In this document: positions 8,706 to 18,007 of the stretch, in pieces | Layout: every line of letters begins with the position of its first letter | Position numbering within the stretch: position 1 is the stretch's first letter | Source: DATAPD01 sp036265385 | Lineage (GTDB): Bacteria; Acidobacteriota; Terriglobia; Terriglobales; Acidobacteriaceae | Direction: 5' to 3' | Assembly: GCA_036265385.1 (NCBI GenBank) | Contig: DATAPD010000015.1 | Location: 248,001 to 312,000 of the forward strand | Length of the DNA stretch: 64,000 nt | Notes under the pieces: generated by a model | Database searches by the model: none | The model's input: only the letters and a program-made list of their open reading frames with translations | What the model was told of the DNA's origin: nothing | Position numbers and translations under genes: made by a program

Positions 8706-9760
8706 AGCTCTGCCTGTGTATTTATTTATGCCTCATGGTGTCGAGTACAGCTGTTCTTGCTCAGCAAGGCAAAGTCGCGAGACATGATTTCACGGTAGTA
8801 AGTGAACCCGGCATTTCACTCTTCGTTCGTGAAGTCAAAAGTCAGGGTCAAAAATCAAATCGCCCCATTCTGTTGCTGCACGGCGCTCGGGTGCCAGGCG
8901 TTGCATCTTTCGATCTTCCAGTTCCTGGAGGCTCACTAGCGGCCGACCTGACACAGCAAGGATTCACCGTCTACATCATGGACGTTCGTGGATACGGCGG
9001 CTCTACGCGTCCGAAAGAGATGGAGGAACCGGCTGAGAAAAATCCTCCCTTGGTTCGGTCTGACCTTGCATTGCGAGACGTAGATGCTGTAGTTGAGTGG
9101 ATTCACAAGCGGACCGGCGCAAAACCAGCTTTGTTCGGTTGGGCCACCGGGGGCTTCTGGGCTGGGTACTACGCAAGTTTGCATTCGGATTCGATTCGCG
9201 CCGTCATCATGCTCAACGCGCTGTACGGCGGCAGCGATAAACACCGTATGCTCGGCCACGGAACAGACCTGGAAGACCCGAACCATCCGGGACACATCAA
9301 TCCATCAGTAACACCCTATCGGTGGAACACAGCTGAGTCACTGTTCGGAGTGTGGGACAAGAGCATTCCAGAAAGTGATAAGTCGATCGCGCGAGATCCG
9401 AAGGTAGCGCACGCATATGAAGAAGCGGCGCTGTCGAGCGACCCGGCCAGCACGTCGCATCAACCACCTGCGTTCCGGTCGCCGAATGGGTGCCTGGAAG
9501 ATAGTTTCTATGTGGCAACGGGCCGCAAACTCTGGGACGCATCGTTTATACGAGTTCCTGCCATGATCATCGCTTCCGAGCGCGATTTCTGGTCCCGTCC
9601 CGAAGATCGCACGACGCTTGCAGACGAACTTGTGCACGCGCCCAAGGTGAAAGTCCTGGTCATACCCGGCGCGACTCACTTTGTGCACCTTGAGCGTCCA
9701 GAACGAGGTCGCGAACTCTTGATACGAGAGATGATTGCATTTCTGAATTCGATGCCGTAG
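8702..9760 (+). CDS. Secreted alpha/beta hydrolase-fold protein with Ala in place of the nucleophile
   Basis: A 352-aa protein with a signal peptide (LCIYLCLMVSSTAVLAQQ). The fold is clear: LLLHGARVPG, VYIMDVRGYGGSTRP, the nucleophile elbow, an acid candidate Asp295 (ASERDFW) and His326 (PGATHF). At the elbow the usual GxSxG reads FGWATGG, so the nucleophile position is Ala148 (codon GCC). Either the protein is not a hydrolase and acts as a binding protein, or chemistry relies on the neighbouring Thr149. It is translationally coupled to the transporter by ATGA, making it the fourth gene of the gluconokinase operon. Confidence 0.82.
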   Translation: MKLCLCIYLCLMVSSTAVLAQQGKVARHDFTVVSEPGISLFVREVKSQGQKSNRPILLLHGARVPGVASFDLPVPGGSLAADLTQQGFTVYIMDVRGYGGSTRPKEMEEPAEKNPPLVRSDLALRDVDAVVEWIHKRTGAKPALFGWATGGFWAGYYASLHSDSIRAVIMLNALYGGSDKHRMLGHGTDLEDPNHPGHINPSVTPYRWNTAESLFGVWDKSIPESDKSIARDPKVAHAYEEAALSSDPASTSHQPPAFRSPNGCLEDSFYVATGRKLWDASFIRVPAMIIASERDFWSRPEDRTTLADELVHAPKVKVLVIPGATHFVHLERPERGRELLIREMIAFLNSMP

Positions 9761-9819
9761 CCCCGTGATCCCGAGTTGACAGACCTTGCCCCCGGTCATC
9801 AGCTGATGTGCGCAGATGC

Positions 9820-9825
9820 TAAAAT
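9820..9825 (+). promoter_or_regulatory. Extended -10 element for rimO
   Basis: TGCTAAAAT (hexamer TAAAAT preceded by TG one base upstream) ends 11 nt before the rimO ATG, so the transcript leader would be only a few nucleotides. The same TGCTAAAATA string occurs before the gene at 62026. No clear -35 is seen. Confidence 0.5.
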
Positions 9826-9836
9826 AGTTAGATCGC

Positions 9837-11342
9837 ATGCCTGATTCGACCTCCACTGTAGAAGTTGTGCCTGGGGACCAGTCCGCCGACTCCCAAACGA
9901 CCACGCCTCCTCGTGTAGGCTTCGTCAGTCTTGGGTGCCCCAAGAACCTCGTGGATAGTGAGGTCATGATGGGCATGCTTGCTCAAGCCGGTGCAGCGCT
10001 GACCACCAAAGCTGAAGATGCGGACGTGATTGTCGTGAATACCTGTTCTTTCATCGGCAGCGCACAACAGGAGTCCGTCAACACGATTCTCGAAATGGCG
10101 CGTCATAAGGTCGACGGACGCGCAAAGCGGTTGGTAGTCGCTGGTTGCCTCGTCGAACGATTCCGCGACGAGATCCAGAAAAATATCCCTGAAGTCGATG
10201 CGGTCGTTGGAACAGGCGAACTGGAAGGGATCTTGCGCGCCGCCGGCGTCGCGTCTGCAGCAACGTCAAGCCCTTTCGTCATTCTTAACTCCACACCATC
10301 TCGGGCTGAAGGAGACCACCGCGAACAGCAGGGACGCTTCTCGCGCGAGTCTTGGGACGGCGCCATTGCTGATCTTCCCAACTACCTTTACAACGAGACA
10401 ACACCGCGTATTCTGGCGACACCGCGGCACGCGGCCTATATCAAAATCGCGGAAGGCTGCGATCATCCCTGCAGCTTTTGCATCATTCCGCAATTGCGTG
10501 GAAAATTTCGTTCTCGCCGATTTGAGTCTGTAGTTGCAGAAGCTGAACGTCTGGCGCACAACGGAGTTCGTGAAATAACCCTTATCGGACAGGATACGAC
10601 CTGTTATGGCGAGGATCTCGGTCTGTCAGATGGTCTACCCCTGCTTCTCGAAAAACTGGCTGGTATTGAAGAGCTTCGCTGGGTTCGCTTTCTATATGCG
10701 TACCCAAACAAGATCACGGGACGTCTGCTCGAAACTATTGCTGCCCACGAGAAGATCTGTTCCTACATTGATGTGCCATTGCAGCATGCCTCCGCTTCTG
10801 CACTCAAACGGATGAAGCGTGGAGGTGGGACGGGCGTATTCCTCCGCATGATAGAGAAGGTCCGTCGCAATATTCCTGACGTTACGATCCGGACATCGTT
10901 CATCGTGGGCTTCCCAGGCGAAACCGAAAAGGAATTCGAAGAGCTCTGCGACTTTGTCCGCGAAGCCGAGTTCGATTGGATGGGTGCCTTTAGCTACTCA
11001 GATCAGGAAGGGGCCGGCGCGTATCAACTCGAGAGCAAGCTGCCCGAACGGGAAATTGAGCGGCGACGCAAGCAATTGATGAAGATCCAGCAGTCCATCA
11101 GCAAACGAAATAAGAAGAAGCTCATCGGCCGCGAATTTGATCTGCTGCTCGAAGGCACTTCGGAAGAAACTGACCTTCTTTTGGAAGGTCGTACGGTAAT
11201 GCATGCGCCGGAGATCGACGGGAAAGTCTTCGTCAATGAAGTGCCGGATGATCTCGATCCGCAGCCCGGAGAATTTTATCGCGGTCAGATTGTCGAATCT
11301 CACGACTACGATCTTGTCGCGAAGATCACAGCTCCAGCGTAG
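9837..11342 (+). CDS. rimO: Ribosomal protein S12 methylthiotransferase RimO
   Basis: A 501-aa radical-SAM enzyme that methylthiolates Asp of ribosomal protein S12. The N-terminal UPF0004 domain has VGFVSLGCPKNLVDSE, NTCSF and VVAGCL (three cluster cysteines). The radical-SAM cluster motif is EGCDHPCSFCIIPQLRGKFRSR. A TRAM domain closes the protein. It is longer than the usual 440 or so because of a 20-residue N-terminal tail and an insertion of about 30 residues before the radical-SAM core. The CPKN and IPQLRGKFRS signatures favour RimO over MiaB. Confidence 0.95.
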   Translation: MPDSTSTVEVVPGDQSADSQTTTPPRVGFVSLGCPKNLVDSEVMMGMLAQAGAALTTKAEDADVIVVNTCSFIGSAQQESVNTILEMARHKVDGRAKRLVVAGCLVERFRDEIQKNIPEVDAVVGTGELEGILRAAGVASAATSSPFVILNSTPSRAEGDHREQQGRFSRESWDGAIADLPNYLYNETTPRILATPRHAAYIKIAEGCDHPCSFCIIPQLRGKFRSRRFESVVAEAERLAHNGVREITLIGQDTTCYGEDLGLSDGLPLLLEKLAGIEELRWVRFLYAYPNKITGRLLETIAAHEKICSYIDVPLQHASASALKRMKRGGGTGVFLRMIEKVRRNIPDVTIRTSFIVGFPGETEKEFEELCDFVREAEFDWMGAFSYSDQEGAGAYQLESKLPEREIERRRKQLMKIQQSISKRNKKKLIGREFDLLLEGTSEETDLLLEGRTVMHAPEIDGKVFVNEVPDDLDPQPGEFYRGQIVESHDYDLVAKITAPA

Positions 11343-11408
11343 CTTGGCAGTTGCTGATGATCGCCTTGTCTCTTCGCTGGGCTGCCGGAATAATCGTTTG
11401 AATTGTCG

Positions 11409-11630
11409 ATGTCGCGAAAAAAATCAATCCGATTGCGGTGCCCGATTTGCAAGCAGCCGGTAAAGAGTTCTGATCCGGAGTTCCCATTCTGTAGCGAGCG
11501 TTGCCGTACGAGCGACTTGGGCAAATGGTCCGCGGGCGAGTACGTCGTTTCCTCGCCCATTCGCGAAGAAGACGAACTGGATGCCGGGATGCAGCAGCGA
11601 CCAATTGGTGATGACGAAAACAACCACTGA
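11409..11630 (+). CDS. yacG: DNA gyrase inhibitor / zinc-binding protein YacG
   Basis: A 73-aa protein with four zinc ligands Cys11, Cys14, Cys28 and Cys32 in the YacG pattern (RCPICKQPV, then FPFCSERCR), followed by DLGKWSAGEY, a family hallmark. In E. coli YacG binds GyrB and inhibits gyrase. A TTG at 11403 could add two residues. Its end overlaps the pgpA start by 20 nt. Confidence 0.88.
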   Translation: MSRKKSIRLRCPICKQPVKSSDPEFPFCSERCRTSDLGKWSAGEYVVSSPIREEDELDAGMQQRPIGDDENNH

Positions 11631-12132
11631 GTCGAAGTTCATTACTCCAACAGGGCCTGTCCCGCTTTGGGCAAACCTGATCGCCACATTCTTTGGTGCC
11701 GGTCGAATGCGACCAGGTCCGGGCACTTGGGGTTCCATCGCGACTGTACTCTGTTGGGCCCTCATCGCGTGGCTTTTGCCAGTTTCTCTCCGAATGCCAG
11801 TCGCCATTGTCTTGAGCCTAGTCGTCATTGCCATCGGAATTCCCGCGGCTACTGCGGTGGCGCGCTTTAGCGGCAAGAAAGATCCTCAGTGGGTTGTCAT
11901 CGACGAGACGGCCGGCCAACTCATCGCATTGATTGGTGTGCCGCTAGCGTGGAAGAGTTTTTTAGCTGGTCTGATTCTCTTCCGATTTTTCGATATTCTC
12001 AAACCACCACCAGTCCGCCAACTGGAACGTCTGCCAGAGGGCGTTGGCATCGTCATTGATGACGTAGCCGCGGGACTGTATGCGCTTCTCGTTATGCATC
12101 TTTTGCTACGTTTCTCTCTTCTAAACAGGTAG
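11611..12132 (+). CDS. pgpA: Phosphatidylglycerophosphatase A
   Basis: A 173-aa membrane enzyme that dephosphorylates phosphatidylglycerophosphate to phosphatidylglycerol. Family motifs are all present: GAGRMRPGPGTWGS, DPQWVVIDETAGQ, FRFFDILKPPPVRQLE and GVGIVIDDVAAGLYA, with several hydrophobic helices. I take ATG 11611, which overlaps yacG by 20 nt; an ATG at 11581 is less likely because it lies further inside yacG. Confidence 0.93.
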   Translation: MTKTTTESKFITPTGPVPLWANLIATFFGAGRMRPGPGTWGSIATVLCWALIAWLLPVSLRMPVAIVLSLVVIAIGIPAATAVARFSGKKDPQWVVIDETAGQLIALIGVPLAWKSFLAGLILFRFFDILKPPPVRQLERLPEGVGIVIDDVAAGLYALLVMHLLLRFSLLNR

Positions 12133-12182
12133 TCTTATGTTGCTAGGAACGTGTTTTTCCAGCATTTGAAGTGATTTGTTAG

Positions 12183-13241
12183 ATGGGCATTTCAGATCGT
12201 TTACGCAATAAATCGACTACCAACGGCAAGCCGCATATTGACGCCGTCGCTCCATCAGCAGCTCTGCCTGGCGGCGAGATTAGGATCACCGGAAAAAGTC
12301 TTCGATCAGCCGAGTTGCGGCGTCCGCGCGTCCAGTTTGGTGATGTCGAAGGCGCTGTTGTCATCAGCTCCGATGAATTCGTTGTGGCTCGCGTACCCGA
12401 CGGTGCTTCATCTGGACCTGTCGTGATTGCGACCAATGGGCACGTGAGCAACTCTCAACCCGTTCGGGTTGCCGTGCCTATCGCAGACAATCTGCATCCG
12501 GTTACGAATCCCGCCCTCGATGCCGAAGGCAACATCTATGTCACCTTCTCTGGCTCTCGTGGTCAGAAAGTTCCGGTCGCAATTTTCAAGATCGATACTA
12601 GTTACGTGGTAAAACCATTTTTGGTCGAGATGATGAATGCGACGGCAATTGCCTTTGATCGCGATGGCCAAATGTACGTCTCTTCGCGTTTCGATGGAGC
12701 CGTGTACAAAGTCGCTCCGAACGGAACGATGTCGACCTATGCCGAGGGAATGGGCATCGCCACGGGTATTGCCTTCGACCGCGAGGAAAACCTCTATGTC
12801 GGCGATCGCAGCGGCACGATATTCAAGATCGCTCGTGATCGACAGATCTTCGTGTTCGCCACTCTTGAACCGAGTGTCTCGGCCTATCATCTCGCCTTCG
12901 GACCGAGCGGCGATCTATTCGTCACGGGACCAACGACATCAAGTTTCGATTCCGTATACAAAATTGACACTCAGGGAAGCGTAACTAATTTTTATCGTGG
13001 ACTCGGGCGTCCCCAGGGGCTTGCCTTCGATGTGGATGGAAATCTCTATGTAGCCGCTTCCCTCGCGGGAAAGCGCGGAATCGTGAAGGTCACGCCAAAC
13101 GGGAAGGCAAACCTTGAGGTGGCTGGCCATCAACTCGTTGGACTCGCCTTCGCCCCCGGCCGCTCCGCAGTGCTCGCCACGTCCGGTGCCATACACCGCA
13201 TTCTCTGGGATATTCAGGGTTTGGGGCTGACGACCGAATGA
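12183..13241 (+). CDS. IPT/TIG plus NHL-repeat beta-propeller protein
   Basis: A 352-aa protein. Residues about 17-95 look like an IPT/TIG immunoglobulin-like domain (IDAVAPSAALPGGEIRITGKS). The rest consists of repeated NHL/SMP-30 type blades, each with a core like AIAFDRDGQMYVSSRFDGAVYK, GIAFDREENLYVGD and GLAFDVDGNLYVAA. Such propellers bind ligands or proteins; a lactonase activity is possible but not shown. No signal peptide is evident, and no ribosome binding site precedes the ATG. Confidence 0.8.
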   Translation: MGISDRLRNKSTTNGKPHIDAVAPSAALPGGEIRITGKSLRSAELRRPRVQFGDVEGAVVISSDEFVVARVPDGASSGPVVIATNGHVSNSQPVRVAVPIADNLHPVTNPALDAEGNIYVTFSGSRGQKVPVAIFKIDTSYVVKPFLVEMMNATAIAFDRDGQMYVSSRFDGAVYKVAPNGTMSTYAEGMGIATGIAFDREENLYVGDRSGTIFKIARDRQIFVFATLEPSVSAYHLAFGPSGDLFVTGPTTSSFDSVYKIDTQGSVTNFYRGLGRPQGLAFDVDGNLYVAASLAGKRGIVKVTPNGKANLEVAGHQLVGLAFAPGRSAVLATSGAIHRILWDIQGLGLTTE

Positions 13242-13338
13242 TGCAATCGTCAGTCAACTTCATCCTTTGATAATCGACCAGGCCGAATCGATAGTCTCGC
13301 AAACTCAGTATCCGTCTAAATGACTTCGCACTTTCGTT

Positions 13339-13344
13339 TACACT
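13339..13344 (+). promoter_or_regulatory. -10 box directly before cinA (leaderless candidate)
   Basis: TACACT ends exactly 6 nt before the GTG start of cinA, so transcription would begin at or next to the start codon. There is no Shine-Dalgarno sequence. The -35 is not recognisable. Confidence 0.4.
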
Positions 13345-13350
13345 GCTTGC

Positions 13351-14595
13351 GTGAATGCCGAGATCATTGCTATCGGATCGGAACTTCTTACTCCGTATCG
13401 CACTGACACGAACTCGCTCTACCTCACTGAACAACTCAACAGCCTCGGCGTCGAAGTTGTCTTCAAAGAAGTTTGCGGCGATGACCAGAAACTGCTGACA
13501 GTCGCTGCCCGCCAGGCACTCGCTCGCGCGGATATCGTTATTTTCATGGGCGGCTTGGGCCCAACCGAAGACGATCTCACACGCGAAGCCGTAGCAGACG
13601 CACTCGGACTAAAGCTTGAACGCCAGCAAGAACTCATTGCGCGACTTGAAGAGCGCTTTGCCAAGCGTGGGTGGAAAATGGCTCCGAATAATGCCAAGCA
13701 GGCGGATGTCCTCGCTGGCGCAACCGTGTTACCGAATCCAAATGGCACCGCGCCCGGTCAATGGCTGAGTGGCAAATATGACAACCACGAAAAGATCATC
13801 CTTCTCCTTCCTGGCCCACCCTTCGAATTGAAAGCGATGTTCGAAGAACAGTGTCGTGAACGCTTGCGCGCGAAGCTGCCACCCGCATTTATCGCTGTCC
13901 GCACGTTAAAGATCGCAGGAATGGGTGAGTCCGCTGTCGATGCGCGCGTCGCCCCAATTTACAAAACGCATACCGAAGTTCAGACCACAATCCTGGCAGG
14001 CGCCGGTGAAGTTCAGTTGCATTTCCGGTCGCGTGCTGCGACCCAGGAAGAAGCTGATGAGCGCGTCGAAGCCGTCGCCGAACAAGTAGAAAACGAGCTT
14101 GGCGATTCTGTTTTCTCAAGTAACAACGAATCGCTCGAGCAGATCGTAGGCTATTTTCTGCAGATGCGCGGTGCGACGCTCGCCGTAGCCGAATCCTGCA
14201 CCGGCGGGCTTCTGTCCGAACGTTTGACGTCGGTTAGTGGAAGTTCGCGCTACTTTCTGGGTGGTGCCGTCGTCTACTCCAACGACTTGAAAGCAGAATT
14301 TGCCGGCGTGCCTCACCATTTCATCGAAAAGCATGGGGCCGTGAGTCGTGAGGTTGCCGCGGCATTGGCGGAGGGCATCCGTGCGAGATGTGGAGCTACG
14401 CTCGGGGTTGGCATCACCGGTATCGCTGGACCATCCGGCGCAACCGAGACGAAGCCGGTAGGACTCGTTTATCACGCACTCGCAAGCGAATCCGGCACGG
14501 AAGTTGTCGAAAAGAATTTCCCTGGCGACCGCAAGCGTGTCCGCCACTTCGCCTCTCAACAAGCACTGGACATGATTCGCAGGAAGATGCTTTGA
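13351..14595 (+). CDS. cinA: CinA: competence/damage-inducible protein, nicotinamide-nucleotide amidase
   Basis: A 414-aa two-domain protein. The N-terminal MoaB/COG1058-like domain starts AEIIAIGSELLTP and contains FMGGLGPTEDDLTREA, associated with ADP-ribose or NAD-metabolite pyrophosphatase activity. The C-terminal PncC domain has AESCTGGLLSERLTSVSGSS and GVGITGIAGPSGATETKPVG and deamidates NMN for pyridine nucleotide recycling. The start is a GTG that begins the first beta strand. Confidence 0.93.
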   Translation: MNAEIIAIGSELLTPYRTDTNSLYLTEQLNSLGVEVVFKEVCGDDQKLLTVAARQALARADIVIFMGGLGPTEDDLTREAVADALGLKLERQQELIARLEERFAKRGWKMAPNNAKQADVLAGATVLPNPNGTAPGQWLSGKYDNHEKIILLLPGPPFELKAMFEEQCRERLRAKLPPAFIAVRTLKIAGMGESAVDARVAPIYKTHTEVQTTILAGAGEVQLHFRSRAATQEEADERVEAVAEQVENELGDSVFSSNNESLEQIVGYFLQMRGATLAVAESCTGGLLSERLTSVSGSSRYFLGGAVVYSNDLKAEFAGVPHHFIEKHGAVSREVAAALAEGIRARCGATLGVGITGIAGPSGATETKPVGLVYHALASESGTEVVEKNFPGDRKRVRHFASQQALDMIRRKML

Positions 14596-14656
14596 AATCC
14601 CACCGCTCTCTATCGCGGTTCACAACCGATCTTACATCCCACAGAACGAGGGCTGG

Positions 14657-15895
14657 TCACCTTTCTCTCGAAGCAACGAACGACGGTGTGATTGCCGCGA
14701 CTGAAGGCGTTCCCGTTTGCCGCATGATCTGTTGAGTTTCTCGCTGCAGGATCGCAAGCACCGCCTCAACACCGGGCTGTCCAAACGACGCTAAGCCCCA
14801 TGCCGGTGGACGGCCGACTCCTACTGCAGTCGCCCCTAGTGCAAGGGCCTTGAACACATCGGTACCGCGACGAAACCCACTGTCAATCATCACTGGGATT
14901 TTTCCGCCTGTTCCTTGGACTACTTCGGGGAGACATTCGATCGTGGATCGCAACGTATCTTCGGCACGCCCACCATGATTCGAAACGATGACTCCATCAA
15001 CACCGTGCTCGACCGCAAGCTGTGCATCTTCTTTTGTGACCAGACCTTTCACCACCAGCTTCATCGTGGTCGCATCCTTCAATCGCTTGATGAAATCCCA
15101 ATTCATCGCAGTGAAGTGCAGCCCCTTCACTTTGGAAACATCAAGACGGTCGAATGCAGGCTTACGACTCACGTATCCCTGAAAACTGCTGCGATCGTGA
15201 CAACCACTGCAATCCCGGCTGTCTACGCGAGAATAACGTTCGAGGGTTTCGCGGTTACTGTCATTCTGAAGATCAACGGTTAGCACCAACACTGGCGAGC
15301 CCGCCGTTTCGGCCCGCTTTATGATTCCGCGCGTCACCTCCCACACATCCGTCGGATAAAGCTGTTGCCAAACCGGACTCCCACGCGCCTCCGTCGTCTC
15401 CTCAATGGATGCGGTTGCCACCGTTGACAGGATTTGAAGCATTCCCGCTTTGCGGGCAGCTCGCGCAACTGCCATTTCGCCGTCCGGATGGAACGCTCTC
15501 ATAGCGCTCACCGGCGAGATGAAAACCGGCACGGGCCAAGTCGTGCCGAAAATGCGTACCGACGTATCTACCCTCTCAACGTTTATGAGACGGCGCGAAC
15601 GGATGATGAAATGTTCGAAACCCTCGCGGTTCGCCCGGATCGTCTTATCATCGTCGACCCCAGTTGCCAGATAGCGCCAATGCGCGGGAGGCAGCGCCTT
15701 CTTCGCGAGCGGCTCGAAATCCATAACATCGAGGGCTTGCTCGGGCTTAGAAATTAGCGGCTGTTCATCGAGCATTCCCAAAATTCGCGAAAAGCCCGTC
15801 TTACTTGCTAAGGAAATTGCTCCAGGAGCAAAGATTGGACTGGCGGCAAGATATTGCAGGAAACGGCGTCTAGTCTCGGCTCTATTCTTGGACAT
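14657..15895 (-). CDS. FMN-dependent alpha-hydroxyacid dehydrogenase with Tat signal
   Basis: A 412-aa TIM-barrel flavoenzyme of the lactate/glycolate oxidase family. The N-terminus (ETRRRFLQYLAASPIFAPGA) is a twin-arginine signal followed by a hydrophobic stretch, so folded export with FMN is likely. Active-site features include YLATGVDDDKT, ISPVSAMRAF, WQQLYP, LTVDLQND, VVKGLVT (catalytic-site Lys), VSNHGGR (base His and Arg) and the FMN phosphate site DSGFRRGTDVFKALALGA. Substrate is probably a short 2-hydroxyacid such as lactate. It stands alone, convergent to cinA. Confidence 0.88.
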   Translation of the reverse strand: MSKNRAETRRRFLQYLAASPIFAPGAISLASKTGFSRILGMLDEQPLISKPEQALDVMDFEPLAKKALPPAHWRYLATGVDDDKTIRANREGFEHFIIRSRRLINVERVDTSVRIFGTTWPVPVFISPVSAMRAFHPDGEMAVARAARKAGMLQILSTVATASIEETTEARGSPVWQQLYPTDVWEVTRGIIKRAETAGSPVLVLTVDLQNDSNRETLERYSRVDSRDCSGCHDRSSFQGYVSRKPAFDRLDVSKVKGLHFTAMNWDFIKRLKDATTMKLVVKGLVTKEDAQLAVEHGVDGVIVSNHGGRAEDTLRSTIECLPEVVQGTGGKIPVMIDSGFRRGTDVFKALALGATAVGVGRPPAWGLASFGQPGVEAVLAILQRETQQIMRQTGTPSVAAITPSFVASRER

Positions 15896-15975
15896 ATGGC
15901 TGAGGAACGACGGGGATTGTGCTCTAAGAAAGTAGCCTAGTCAATTGCCATGGTGGAAGAATGGATCGGAAGGGG

Positions 15976-17961
15976 CTAAAGGCTGGGTGTCTCTGCTGCG
16001 AGCGTGATACTGGCAGGTACTCCGGGCATCGGTTCGGCCACAACAGCGCCGGTGACCGGACTCACCACTTGACCGGCAACAGGAGGCTGCATGCCTTTCG
16101 CTGGCACAGGAGCCGTTCGATGCACTTTGATTTCGCCGCGCTCGTAAACTGAGATCAACGCTGCGACCACTTTTGGATCCAAGCGTTTGCCAATAAGGTC
16201 GCGAATGATATTCAGCGCCTGCGATGCATCTCGAGCATTTTGATATGGACGATTCGTTGTCAGAGCGTCGAATGTGTCGGCAACAGCAATGACGCGCGGC
16301 AGAAGCGGGATCTCTTCGCCTTTCAGGCCATGCGGATATCCTCGGCCATCTAGGGATTCATGGTGCAGTTCAATCCCTGGCAGCATGTCTTTCAGCTGCT
16401 TGACTTGTCGCAAGATGTTCGCACCTTTTGTAGTGTGCGTCTTCATGACTTCGAATTCTTCCGGTGTCAGGGCGCCTGGTTTCTTTAGAATCCGGTCTTC
16501 AATGCCAATCTTCCCAACATCGTGCAGCTGCGCTGAGACTCGCAGAATTTCAATGAAGTCCTCATCCAGATTCATTTCACGCGCAATCTGAATTGAATAA
16601 CGGGTCACACGATCCGAATGGCCACGCGTGTAGGGGTCTTTCTCGTCGACTGCTCCAGCGAGCATCTGGATCGATCCGATAAACAGCGCCCGGTTCTCTT
16701 CTGCCGCACGTTTCAGATCCTCTACAAAGTGCTCGAGTTCTTCGGACATCAAGTTGAAAGTGGATGCGAGCTCTCCAATTTCTGTCCGGCTGTTCACTCG
16801 CACGCGCTGTGTAAAGTCGCCCTTTGCGATGGCATGGCTGGATTGATTTAGAACTTCGAGTGGGCTTGTGATCCGTCGCGCCGCGAAAATACTCACTCCG
16901 ACACTAGCGAGCACTGCGAGGAGAGCCAAGAGCCGCGCCGTGTACTGCATCTCGTAAATCCCTCGATACGCTTCAGACCTCGGTTTTTCTGCGACCACTG
17001 CCCAATCCAGCGAAGTCACCGGGCAGTAAGTTCCCAACATCTTCACAGTCTGATTGTTTTCGGTAGCAGTGAACTCGAGCGTGGCTGCCAGTTGTGCTTT
17101 ATTTCCGGGGTCCGCAAATATGCGCACAATTTCATAGGCCTTCATGTCTTGGCCTGTAGCAAGGTCTTGGCGGGCCGCAGCAACTAGGCGTCCCTCCCTA
17201 TCGACAACATAAGCTTCGAGTCCACTCCGGCTGCTCTCTCGTAACCGTCGTATCAGCGGTTCGAGGTCCGTGACCGATCCGATCATGCCAAGAAAGCGAC
17301 CACCATACATCACTGGGGTGCTAACTAATGTAACGGTGCGACTGGACTTGCCACTGCCCACAACAAGAGCCTGGCCGTTGTACATCCGGCCATCTCGAGC
17401 AGCCGCAAACCCACGCTCCAATTCTTTTTGGAGAAACGCATCCTGAGCGATTCTTCCAGCCGATATTCCTTTTGCCTCTGAGTTGAGGACTGTGGCGTAC
17501 GCGACGTCGCTCGAAGAAGACACGAACGTCTCCAATAGCGCGCGCAATTCCGGTGCTTCAACTTTTTGCCCTGTGATATCTCCACCGCTCGTGACTTGGA
17601 TAGCCGAGGAAAGATTGGCCAGCATCAGGTGCATCGCATCGTGTCGCTGCGCGATATCGTCGGCGAGAGAACGAGTGATCGTATTCTGCAGAAGTTTTTC
17701 GTTAGTTTTTAGACGATCCCGATTGATGGCTTCTACCTGTACAGAATAGAAATACATCGGAACCACGCTGATCAGGAGCAATACGCTCAGCATGACCCAT
17801 AAGATCGGAATGCGTGCGGGAATGATCGTCTTCAATGACAAAGTGGTCCCGACGCGCTCGTGGGGGGCGGCGCATTTCAGAGAATGTCTCAAGAAGTCTA
17901 ACGGTAAACGCCGACGCTGACGCCGGTACGATCGGCATGAAGAAGGGTTACGAAAGGACAT
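15976..17961 (-). CDS. Membrane HD-GYP c-di-GMP phosphodiesterase with extracytoplasmic sensor and HAMP
   Basis: About 661 aa. Order: membrane helix (ILWVMLSVLLLISVVPMYF), a long periplasmic Cache-like sensor, a second helix (LLALLAVLASVGVSIFAA), HAMP (RITSPLEVLNQSSHAIAKGD) and a complete HD-GYP domain with QLHDVGKIGIED (HD near residue 480) and HHESLDGRGYPHGLKG (GYP near residue 540). HD-GYP domains hydrolyse c-di-GMP, so this links an outside signal to c-di-GMP level. The start is uncertain: ATG 17961 has no ribosome binding site, the frame stays open to 18033, and TTG codons just before SLKTIIPARIP would give a shorter protein. Confidence 0.85.
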   Translation of the reverse strand: MSFRNPSSCRSYRRQRRRLPLDFLRHSLKCAAPHERVGTTLSLKTIIPARIPILWVMLSVLLLISVVPMYFYSVQVEAINRDRLKTNEKLLQNTITRSLADDIAQRHDAMHLMLANLSSAIQVTSGGDITGQKVEAPELRALLETFVSSSSDVAYATVLNSEAKGISAGRIAQDAFLQKELERGFAAARDGRMYNGQALVVGSGKSSRTVTLVSTPVMYGGRFLGMIGSVTDLEPLIRRLRESSRSGLEAYVVDREGRLVAAARQDLATGQDMKAYEIVRIFADPGNKAQLAATLEFTATENNQTVKMLGTYCPVTSLDWAVVAEKPRSEAYRGIYEMQYTARLLALLAVLASVGVSIFAARRITSPLEVLNQSSHAIAKGDFTQRVRVNSRTEIGELASTFNLMSEELEHFVEDLKRAAEENRALFIGSIQMLAGAVDEKDPYTRGHSDRVTRYSIQIAREMNLDEDFIEILRVSAQLHDVGKIGIEDRILKKPGALTPEEFEVMKTHTTKGANILRQVKQLKDMLPGIELHHESLDGRGYPHGLKGEEIPLLPRVIAVADTFDALTTNRPYQNARDASQALNIIRDLIGKRLDPKVVAALISVYERGEIKVHRTAPVPAKGMQPPVAGQVVSPVTGAVVAEPMPGVPASITLAAETPSL

Positions 17962-18007
17962 GTACAAATGCGAGATTTCTGCGGTAATGTTCTGCCGCTT
18001 CCATCGC

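Noticed and set aside
9338..9976. A 212-codon open frame on the minus strand
   Set aside because: Overlaps the hydrolase end and the rimO start on the opposite strand; no protein-like features.
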